Shown: positions 25,845-33,226 of the stretch, in pieces
Layout of the letters: each line of letters opens with the position of its first letter
Position numbering within the stretch: the first letter of the stretch is position 1
From: an uncultured delta proteobacterium
GTDB lineage: Bacteria > Myxococcota_A > Polyangia > Polyangiales > Polyangiaceae
DNA length: 64,000 nt
Assembly: GCA_903906315.1 (NCBI GenBank)
Contig: CAIVJW010000267.1
Location: 1 to 64,000 of the forward strand
Reading direction: 5' to 3'
Position numbers and translations under genes: made by a program
The notes under the pieces: generated by a model
Database searches by the model: none
Seen by the model: the letters and a program-made list of their open reading frames with translations, nothing else
What the model was told of the DNA's origin: nothing

Positions 25845-27506
25845 GTGGAGCCCGAGAAGCACGACGAGCGAGGGCCGACGCCTGAGGCGCGGCCGGTGAC
25901 GTCCGGAACGGACGCCGGAGCGTGGGCAGGGCCGCAGACCGGCTCGCTCCTCGACGGCACGTACCGCATCCTCCGCCCGCTCGGCGAGGGGGGGATGGGC
26001 CTCGTGCTGCTCGCCCGCGACGAGCGCCTCGACCGCGAGGTCGCCATCAAGGTGATCCGCCCGGATTGCCCCGACTACGAGGGGCGGCTCATCGACGAGG
26101 CGCGCGCGATGGCCCGCGTGCACCACCAGAACGTCGTCGAGATCTTCGCGTTCGGCAACTACGCGGGCGCGGCCTACTTCGTGATGGAATACCTGCCGTC
26201 GGAGACGCTCGACGCCTGGTGCGCCCGCCACCGCGGGCCGCCGGTCCCGGCCGAAGACGTGCTCCGCATCCTGGATCCGGTCTGCCAGGGCGTCGCGGCC
26301 ATCCACGCCTCCGACACCACCCACCGGGACCTGAAGCCGTCGAACATCCTCATCGGCGCCGGCTTCCGGGTGATGGTGGCAGACCTCGGGCTCGCGCAGG
26401 CGATCGCGCCGTGGTCGGGCCTCGACGGGCGCGACACCGTCTCCGGCACCCCGGAGTACATCGCGCCCGAGGTGGCGACGCAGAAGGACGTGGCGCCGCA
26501 CCTGCGATCGCGGGCCGACGTGTACGCGCTCGGCGTGATCGCGTTCGAGCTGCTCACGGGGCGGCTGCCGTTCGTGTCGGACAACCCGATCGAGCTCCTG
26601 CGCATGCACGCGCTGCGTCCGCCGCCGTCGCCTCGGTCGATCCGGCCGGAGCTGCCCCCGGCGGTCGACGACGTCCTGCTCCACGCGCTCGAGAAGGACC
26701 CGGTGAACCGGACGGCGAGCGCGACCGCGTTCCGCAAGGCGCTCGAGCGCGCGCTCAGCCCGCACGTGGAGGAGGACGGCCCGGTCCGCAAGGCGAGCGT
26801 GCCGGCGTTCCGGTCGCCGGCGCCCGCGACACTGAGCCCCCCGGCAGGGACCCCGGCGGCCGACCGCGTCATCGCGGACGGCCCGGTCCGCCCTCCTCCT
26901 GCACGGGCGCCGCGCCACGACTCGCCGCCCCCGGCGCGGCTGGGCTCGCCCCACCTCGACACGGCGGACCTCTGGCAGCCCGCGTTCCCGCCGCCGTCGA
27001 GCCAGCCGCCCGGCAGCCTGGGGATGCGGCCAAGCGCGCCCGCGCCTGCCACCCGCAGCTCGGTCCGGCCCGGGCGCAGCGTTGCACGCGCGATGCGCTT
27101 CCTGGTCGCCGATGACGATGAGCACGTCCGTGGCGTCGTCTCGCGGGTGCTCGCCCGGACGTTCCCGGAGGCGGTCGTCGAGGCCGTGGCCGACGGCACG
27201 AAGGCGCTCGCCAGCCTCGAGTGGCACACGCCGACGCTGGCGCTCATCGACCTCGACATGCCGGGGATGAACGGCATCGAGGTCGTCGCGTCGCTGCGTT
27301 CGCTGCGATCGGCGCGCGACATGGCGATCGTGGTCATCACGGGCACGGGGACGCCGTCGGATCTGCGACTGCTGCAGCAACTGGGCGCCCAGGCGTTCCT
27401 GGTGAAGCCCTTCCACCCCTCGCAGCTCATCGCCACCGTCCGCGAGATCCTGAGCGAGATCGAGGCCGGAGGTGGCGACCCGGCGGACACGTCCGACCGG
27501 CGATGA
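25845..27506 (+). CDS. Ser/Thr protein kinase fused to a response-regulator receiver domain
   Basis: A 553-aa cytoplasmic protein. The kinase domain (about residues 38-300) has GEGGMGLVLLA, VAIKVIR, HRDLKPSNIL and TPEYIAPEV; the metal-binding motif reads DLG rather than DFG, a substitution seen in active kinases. A disordered Pro-rich linker (about 305-420) joins it to a complete receiver domain (about 428-545) with acidic pair DDD, phospho-acceptor in LIDLDMPGMNG, Thr in VITGTG and Lys in LVKPF. A protein kinase is thus physically linked to a two-component input. The GTG start at 25845 has a strong upstream GGGGGGAG. The stop overlaps the next gene (ATGA), a receiver-kinase-receiver hybrid that could phosphorylate this receiver. 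Confidence 0.9.
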   Translation: MEPEKHDERGPTPEARPVTSGTDAGAWAGPQTGSLLDGTYRILRPLGEGGMGLVLLARDERLDREVAIKVIRPDCPDYEGRLIDEARAMARVHHQNVVEIFAFGNYAGAAYFVMEYLPSETLDAWCARHRGPPVPAEDVLRILDPVCQGVAAIHASDTTHRDLKPSNILIGAGFRVMVADLGLAQAIAPWSGLDGRDTVSGTPEYIAPEVATQKDVAPHLRSRADVYALGVIAFELLTGRLPFVSDNPIELLRMHALRPPPSPRSIRPELPPAVDDVLLHALEKDPVNRTASATAFRKALERALSPHVEEDGPVRKASVPAFRSPAPATLSPPAGTPAADRVIADGPVRPPPARAPRHDSPPPARLGSPHLDTADLWQPAFPPPSSQPPGSLGMRPSAPAPATRSSVRPGRSVARAMRFLVADDDEHVRGVVSRVLARTFPEAVVEAVADGTKALASLEWHTPTLALIDLDMPGMNGIEVVASLRSLRSARDMAIVVITGTGTPSDLRLLQQLGAQAFLVKPFHPSQLIATVREILSEIEAGGGDPADTSDRR

Positions 27507-29077
27507 GCCAAGCCCGGGCGCCCGTGCGCGTGCTGCTCGTCGAGGACATCGCGGAGGACGCGGCGCTCGTCGAGCACCTCCTGTCGCGCGCGGCGGGGAC
27601 GACGTTCGCCGTGCAGCGCGCGGAGTTCGTGCGCGAGGCGATCGACCGATTGCAAGCCGAGGCCGTCGACATCGTGCTGCTCGACCTCGGGCTGCCCGAC
27701 GCCCTGGGCCTGTCGGGCCTCGACCGTGTGCTCGCCGTCGCGCCGACGGTGCCCGTCGTCGTCATGACCGGCGCGGAGCGCGACGAGCTCTCGGCCCAAG
27801 CGCTCGTCCGCGGGGCCGAGGACTTCCTCGTCAAGGGCGAGATGGGCAGCGACGCGCTCGCCCGGTCAATCCGGTACTCCATCGCGCGAAAGCGCGCCGA
27901 GCTCGCCCTGCGGCGCACGCACGAGCAGCTGCGAACCTCGCAGAAGATGGAGGCCATCGGCCGGCTCGCGGGCGGCCTCGCGCACGACCTGAACGGCGTG
28001 GTCACGGCCATCCTCGGGTACGCGGACCTGGTCGCCGAGGCGACGCCCGAGGACGACGTGCGCCGCGCCGACATCGACGAAATCCGCCGCGCCGGCGAGC
28101 GCGCCGCGTCGCTTACGCGACAGGTGCTGGCGTTCAGCCGGCGCGAGATCACCCACCCCCAGGTGCTCTCGTTCGACGCGGTGGTGGGCGACCTGACGCG
28201 GATGCTGAGGCGGCTCATCGGTGGGCACATCGCGCTGCGCGTGGAGCTCCGCGCCGACCACGCGTTCGTGCTCGCCGACCCGAGCCAGATCGAGCAGGTC
28301 GTGATGAACCTCGTGCTGAACGCGCGCGACGCGCTGCTCGGCGGAGGGACGGTGAACGTCCGGACGGCGGTCGTCGACGGCGGACCGGAGGGCACCACGG
28401 CCGCCGGGCGCTCGGCTACTGGGCCGCACGTGCGCATCGAGGTCGTGGATGACGGCACGGGCATGTCGTCCGAGACGATGGCGAGGATCTTCGAGCCCTT
28501 CTTCACGACGAAGGAGCTCGGCAAGGGCACGGGCCTCGGCCTCGCGACGGTGCATCGGATCGTCGAACAGCTCGGCGGGTGCATTCAGGTCGAGAGCTCG
28601 CCGGGCAAGGGTTCGGTGTTCCGCGCGTACCTGCCCCGCACGAGCGGCGCAGCGCCGACGGCCAACGTCGACAGCGCGCCCGCCACGGCGCGACGCGGGA
28701 CCGAGACCATCCTGGTGACGGACGGCGACGAGGGCGTGCGATCGCTGACCCGCCGGGTGCTCGAGCGCGTCGGCTACAAGGTCCTCGAGGCCGCCACCGC
28801 CGAGGAAGCGCTGCTGGTCGCAAACCACCACGACGGGGTCATCCACCTGCTCCTGACCGACGTGGTGCTGCCGGGCATCAGCGGGTCCGAGCTCGCGAAT
28901 CACATGCGCCGCGAGCGACCGGAGGCGCGGGTGCTCTACACGTCGGGGTACGCGGCGTCGGAGACTCCGCCGTTCGGGCTCGACCTGCGCGGCGGCTACC
29001 TCGAGAAGCCGTACCGCCCCGACGCGCTCGAGCGCGCGATCCGAGCGGTGCTCGACGCGCCGCCGCGGGGGCGCTGA
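27503..29077 (+). CDS. Receiver-histidine kinase-receiver hybrid
   Basis: A 524-aa soluble hybrid kinase. The N-terminal receiver has LLVED, acceptor Asp61 (LLDLGLPD), Thr in VMTGAE and Lys111. A short coiled segment leads to a dimerisation domain with GGLAHDLNG (His161; the usual HDFNN is HDLNG). The ATPase domain shows NLVLNARDAL, DDGTGM, FEPFFTTK and GTGLGLATV. The C-terminal receiver has TDGDE, LLTDVVLPG, YTSGYA and LEKPYRP. It starts at ATG 27503, overlapping the stop of the Ser/Thr kinase-receiver gene by 4 bp, so the two are coupled partners. The internal receivers suggest a phosphorelay; a separate histidine phosphotransferase is not in the window. Confidence 0.92.
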   Translation: MSQARAPVRVLLVEDIAEDAALVEHLLSRAAGTTFAVQRAEFVREAIDRLQAEAVDIVLLDLGLPDALGLSGLDRVLAVAPTVPVVVMTGAERDELSAQALVRGAEDFLVKGEMGSDALARSIRYSIARKRAELALRRTHEQLRTSQKMEAIGRLAGGLAHDLNGVVTAILGYADLVAEATPEDDVRRADIDEIRRAGERAASLTRQVLAFSRREITHPQVLSFDAVVGDLTRMLRRLIGGHIALRVELRADHAFVLADPSQIEQVVMNLVLNARDALLGGGTVNVRTAVVDGGPEGTTAAGRSATGPHVRIEVVDDGTGMSSETMARIFEPFFTTKELGKGTGLGLATVHRIVEQLGGCIQVESSPGKGSVFRAYLPRTSGAAPTANVDSAPATARRGTETILVTDGDEGVRSLTRRVLERVGYKVLEAATAEEALLVANHHDGVIHLLLTDVVLPGISGSELANHMRRERPEARVLYTSGYAASETPPFGLDLRGGYLEKPYRPDALERAIRAVLDAPPRGR

Positions 29078-29153
29078 AGATCGCAGCCGGCCGCGCCTCC
29101 GCGCGGGGCGCTGGGGATAGTGCTCGAGCCAGACACCCCCTCGGCCGCTCGGG

Positions 29154-30281
29154 TCATTGCCGGACCTTGCGCGGCTTGCGGGGCCGGCTTCGCGCGGGCT
29201 TCTCCGGCTTGTCGGGCGCGCCGGCGTCCTCCGCGGGGAGCGCCGCGCTCGCGCTGACGGCGGGCGACGGCCCGGGCGCCTCGAGCGCGCGGCTCCGCGC
29301 TCGGATCGCGATCAGGCGGTCGACCAGCGCCGCCGCGTCCTCCGCAGGCAAGGCGACGCGCCCGTGGAGGAGCTCGCCCTCGGGCTCGAGGCGCAGTCGC
29401 TCGAGCAGGGCGCCCACGCCGGCGAGCCGCAACATGGGATCGGCGGCCCTCGCCTGGCGAGCGGCCTCGAGCGAACGCGCAAGGTCGGCGCACGCGGCGG
29501 CCGCGTCGCACGTCACGACGGCGTGGACGGTCACCTCGGGCCCGAGGCGGAGCGACGCCCCCGCCGAGGTGATGGATGCCGTCGGCGAGGCCGCCGCGCC
29601 GGCGCCCCGCAGCTCGATCGCGAGGGTCTCCCGCTGCTCGGCGGTGAGCACGACGGTCGCGCGCAGCGCCCCCTCGCCGACCTCGCGCGAAAGCAGCGCG
29701 TGCGCGGGGCTGCCGCGCACCGCGCCGATCCGCCCCTCGGCAGCGTCGATCATCGAACGCAGGTACGTGCCTGCGCCGAGCAGCACGGGGCCGCCCTTCC
29801 GGACCGCGATCTCGCCGCCGGTGGAGGCCATCGTCGCATCGCGGACGCCCCGAAAGGTGCCGATCGGCGTCACGACCGGGCGACCGCCGCGCCGCTCGAT
29901 GACCTTCGACGCGCACGCGACGAGAGCCTCGTCGTCGACCGGTCCGGCCGCCACGAGCCCGAACTCGCCCGCTTCACCGTCCGCCGGCACGGAGACGGCG
30001 ATCTCGTGCAGCTTGTCGATCGGATCGAAGCCGCACACGTCGCGGACCGTGCCGAGCCCGGGGATCTCGCGGGACGACCGGAAGACCGGCGCGAACGCGG
30101 GCGAGGCGCGGAGGGCGTCGAGGTCGACGACGGCGACGAGCATGGCGCCGGCGGGCACCGCGTCGAGGGCGCTCGCGTGGAGGTCCGGCAGGCGCCGCCC
30201 ACGCGACAGCGCGGCGAGCCCGCCCGCCATCGCGAGGGCGACGGCGACGAGGACGATCGCGTTGCGGGAGCGCGTGTGCAC
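29154..30281 (-). CDS. Exported protein of unknown function
   Basis: A 375-aa protein with an N-terminal helix (AIVLVAVALAMAGGLAAL) that acts as signal or anchor; there is no lipobox Cys. The mature part alternates beta strands and helices (AGAMLVAVVDLDALRASPAF..., then a repeat-like VVLTAEQRETLAIEL) and ends in a highly basic tail (RPRKPRKVRQ). The N-terminal pattern resembles substrate-free DUF3352-like periplasmic proteins, but I cannot assign a family. It is convergent with the hybrid kinase gene and lies just downstream of a small membrane-protein gene on its own strand. Confidence 0.7.
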   Translation of the reverse strand: MHTRSRNAIVLVAVALAMAGGLAALSRGRRLPDLHASALDAVPAGAMLVAVVDLDALRASPAFAPVFRSSREIPGLGTVRDVCGFDPIDKLHEIAVSVPADGEAGEFGLVAAGPVDDEALVACASKVIERRGGRPVVTPIGTFRGVRDATMASTGGEIAVRKGGPVLLGAGTYLRSMIDAAEGRIGAVRGSPAHALLSREVGEGALRATVVLTAEQRETLAIELRGAGAAASPTASITSAGASLRLGPEVTVHAVVTCDAAAACADLARSLEAARQARAADPMLRLAGVGALLERLRLEPEGELLHGRVALPAEDAAALVDRLIAIRARSRALEAPGPSPAVSASAALPAEDAGAPDKPEKPARSRPRKPRKVRQ

Positions 30282-30355
30282 GGCGGACCGTTAGCACGAC
30301 CGGGGGCCGAGGCGAGCGGCCGCGGCGAGCCCGCGAAGGGGCCGCGCGCGGACGG

Positions 30356-30505
30356 TCAACGCCGCGGGTCGCCGGAGGGCGGCGCGCGCTTGCCGAGCAA
30401 GCCGCCGACGGCCCCGCCGAGCTGCGGCACGTACGACGAGAGCATCACGAGGACGAGCAGGATGGCCACCAGCTCGATCTCGTTCCACGAAGCGCCGCCC
30501 AGCAT
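30356..30505 (-). CDS. Small membrane protein, TatA-like architecture
   Basis: A 49-aa reading frame, ATG at 30503-30505. It has a short polar start (MLGGASWNE), one hydrophobic helix (IELVAILLVLVMLSSYVPQLG), a Gly-rich amphipathic piece (GAVGGLLGKR) and a short hydrophilic tail. A short N-terminus, a single helix, a Pro/Gly hinge and an amphipathic helix is the plan of TatA/TatB subunits, but the chain is shorter and lacks the FG hinge. I therefore give the resemblance only. It is divergent from the J-like gene with 105 bp between. Confidence 0.55.
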   Translation of the reverse strand: MLGGASWNEIELVAILLVLVMLSSYVPQLGGAVGGLLGKRAPPSGDPRR

Positions 30506-30610
30506 GACGCGGCTAGTCTACACTACCTCGCGGCCCGAGAGGGCTCACGAGCCCGGAGTCGGGCCGCTGCCTGCACCCGGAACCGGAAACCGCCCGACCG
30601 CCGAGCCCGC

Positions 30611-33178
30611 GTGATCGCGAACGACCTCGACCCCGCCGACCCCACCGGCACGCGCCGCGGCCACCTCGTGCTGGTGACGGATGCGTCGGCCGAAGGCGAG
30701 AGCATCGGATCGGCGCTGCGAGCGCGGGGCTTCCTCGTGGTCGACGTACCGCTCGGGCTGCTCGAGGCCCGCGTCGCGGGCGAGCGGCCGGACGCGCTCG
30801 TCATCGACATCGACGAGCCGGGCGCCTCCGAAGCGCTCGACCGCGTGCGCGAGCGGTCGGCAGGCGCGGCGGCCGAGGTCGTGTGCGTCGGCGACCCGAT
30901 CCGCGCGGCCGAGCTGGGCGTCGCAGCGGCGTTCGAGCGGCCGGTCGACATCGCTTCCCTCGTCGCGCACCTCGCGCGCGTGGTGGCGCCTGGCGAGCGC
31001 AGCCGGTGGCGAGCGCCGACCCAGCCGCCTTCGGCCCGCCCGATCCGCGAACGGCACGATCGACGCTCGGTGCCGCCGTCCCGCGGCGAGGCGCTCGGGA
31101 GCCTCGCGCCCCCCGCCATCGAGGACTGGCAGAGCTTCTCGCCCGGCACGCCCGGCGCCCTGCCGTCGTTCGCGGCGGCCGCGGTGGGCCCGGACGACGC
31201 GGACCCGGGGTCGGATCCGCTCGACCTCGCGTCGCTGCTCGAGGGCCGCGCCGACGGGTCGATCGGATCCGACCTGTCGCCAGAGGACCTGAGCCCGGAC
31301 CTCGCGGCGCTCCTCTCCGCAGCGGAACGCCGCGTGAGCGGCGGCGGGAGCGCGGCGAGCTTCCCGGCTCCCGCCGACGACCTCGATCTGGTGCTGCCGC
31401 CCGAGCTGCTCGCGATGCTCGACGAGCCCCTCGACGCGGACGGCGAAGGCGGCACGGGGAGCGCCGCAGGAACGGGCGACGCCGTCGCGAGCGTGACGCG
31501 CGGAGGGACGGGCGCGCTCTCGATCGCGGCGATGGCCTTCGACGGCTCGACGGGAGAGCACACCGCGCGCGATCCGGATCCGCGACGGGCGCAGCGGTCG
31601 CCGACCCCGCTTCCGCCCGACCGCACCGGCGCAGGATCGAGCGCGCCGGCGCTCACCGACACCGACGGAGCCGTCACCGTCGGCGGCGAGGAGCTCGCGG
31701 CGTCGAGCGCGACCGGACGGGGCACGGCTCCCTGGTCGATCACCCACACCGCTACGACGTTCAACCCGGAGATCGACGACCCGCGCCCCAGCAGCTTCCC
31801 CGCGTCGAGCGCGCCCCTCGATCGCTCGCGATCGACGCGCCCTCCGCCCCCCAGCGGCGGCGCCGATCACGACGAGCCGGACGCCCCCACGCTCGCGCAA
31901 AGGCCCAGCACCCACGCGCTGCCGCCGCCGCCATTTCCGCACCTGGAGCTCGGACCGTCCCCCGCTCCGCCGCTCGGCGCGCGCCACGCCGCGCGGCTCG
32001 CCCCCGGGTTCCAGCACGCGCCGCCGCTCGCCCCCGGGTTCCAGCACGCGCCGCCGCTCGACCGGCACTCGGAGGGCATGACGCCGTTCCCGCCCGAGCG
32101 AGCGACGAGCAGCCCCGCGCCCCCTCCGTCCGCGGCCGACCACGCCTTGCCGGCCGTGCTCGGCGAGGGCGACGCGCTGCGCACCCTCGGACGGGCGATC
32201 GCCGCCCGCGCGTCGGGGTCGCTCGCGCTCGCGGCCGACGCGGGCCCGCGCCGCATCGTGCTGCGTGACGGCGACGTGGTGACGGCGGGATCGGGCGTCA
32301 CCGACGAGACGCTCGCGGCGTTCCTCGCCGGTCGCGGGGACATCGACCGCGAGGTGGCGGTGCGCCTGGCGAGCAAGCTGCCGCCGTTCGGCCGACACGC
32401 CGGCGCAGCGCTCGTCGCCCACGGCCACCTCGGGCAGGACGACCTCTGGCCCGTGCTGCGCGCCCACGCCGAGTGGCTCATCGGCCGCGCGGTGATCGAG
32501 CCACGCGGCACGTGCGAGCTCGAGGACGAGCCACCCGGCCGCCTCAAGGCCGAACCGAGCGTGTTCGGTGGCGCGACGGGCGCCGAGGTGCTCGTCGAGA
32601 CGGTGCGACGCGTGCTGACGCCGCTCGAGGCATTGCACCGCCTCGGCGGCCCCGACGCGCGCCTCGAGGAGGGCGCGCGCGTCGGCCTGCTCGGCGAGTG
32701 CGCGCTGCGCCCCGACGACGCCGAAGCCGTGCGCGCCGCGGCGGGGCGCACGGTCGCCGAGGCGCTGCAAGGGCACGACCCGGTGCTCGCGAACGTGCTG
32801 TACGCGCTCACGGCGCTCGGCGTCCTCGACGCGCACGCCGAGGCGCCCAGGGCGCCGACGCGGGCGAAGGCCCCGGACGATCCGCTCGACGCGGAGGCGC
32901 TCCGCCAGCGCGTGCGCGCCCGCATGGCGCTCGTCGACGACGGCGACTACTTCGCGCTGCTCGGCGTGCCGCGATCGGCGACAAGCTACGAGGTCCGCCG
33001 CGCGTACCTGGAGCTGCGCCGGAGCCTCGAGCCCGGTCGCGTGCTCACCGCGGCCACCGCCGACCTCGGCGACGACCTCCGGCTCATCCTCGAGGTGCTC
33101 GACGAGGCCTACGAGATCCTGCGCGAGCCGCACCGACGCGACCGATACCGCAAGGCAATCGAGGTCGGGCCGCCATAG
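30611..33178 (+). CDS. Receiver-like / PATAN / degenerate J-domain protein
   Basis: An 855-aa cytoplasmic protein with three folded parts. The N-terminal part (about 17-125) looks like a receiver (VLVTDAS, acceptor-like LVIDIDEPG), but the conserved Lys is replaced (FERPVD) and the Ser/Thr is missing, so phosphorylation is doubtful. A long disordered Pro/Ser/Ala region (130-515) contains an exact tandem repeat. A PATAN (DUF4388)-type domain follows (about 520-720, LGRAIAARASGSLAL, RRIVLRDGDVVTA). The C-terminus (about 778-850) is a J-domain fold (YFALLGVPRSATSYEVRRAYLELRR...ILEVLDEAYEILREPHRRDRYR), but the HPD motif that stimulates Hsp70 reads LEP. It is convergent with a Clp-type ATPase gene 48 bp away. 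Likely a regulatory or scaffold protein. Confidence 0.82.
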   Translation: MIANDLDPADPTGTRRGHLVLVTDASAEGESIGSALRARGFLVVDVPLGLLEARVAGERPDALVIDIDEPGASEALDRVRERSAGAAAEVVCVGDPIRAAELGVAAAFERPVDIASLVAHLARVVAPGERSRWRAPTQPPSARPIRERHDRRSVPPSRGEALGSLAPPAIEDWQSFSPGTPGALPSFAAAAVGPDDADPGSDPLDLASLLEGRADGSIGSDLSPEDLSPDLAALLSAAERRVSGGGSAASFPAPADDLDLVLPPELLAMLDEPLDADGEGGTGSAAGTGDAVASVTRGGTGALSIAAMAFDGSTGEHTARDPDPRRAQRSPTPLPPDRTGAGSSAPALTDTDGAVTVGGEELAASSATGRGTAPWSITHTATTFNPEIDDPRPSSFPASSAPLDRSRSTRPPPPSGGADHDEPDAPTLAQRPSTHALPPPPFPHLELGPSPAPPLGARHAARLAPGFQHAPPLAPGFQHAPPLDRHSEGMTPFPPERATSSPAPPPSAADHALPAVLGEGDALRTLGRAIAARASGSLALAADAGPRRIVLRDGDVVTAGSGVTDETLAAFLAGRGDIDREVAVRLASKLPPFGRHAGAALVAHGHLGQDDLWPVLRAHAEWLIGRAVIEPRGTCELEDEPPGRLKAEPSVFGGATGAEVLVETVRRVLTPLEALHRLGGPDARLEEGARVGLLGECALRPDDAEAVRAAAGRTVAEALQGHDPVLANVLYALTALGVLDAHAEAPRAPTRAKAPDDPLDAEALRQRVRARMALVDDGDYFALLGVPRSATSYEVRRAYLELRRSLEPGRVLTAATADLGDDLRLILEVLDEAYEILREPHRRDRYRKAIEVGPP
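31997..32056 (+). repeat. Exact 30-bp tandem duplication inside the J-like gene
   Basis: Positions 31997-32026 and 32027-32056 are identical and encode LAPGFQHAPP twice within the disordered region. It is in frame and so does not break the protein. It looks recent, since no base has changed. Confidence 0.85.
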
Positions 33179-33226
33179 GGCGGCCGACTCGCCGTCGCAC
33201 CGCTCGGTCCTCGGCCCACGCGGTCG

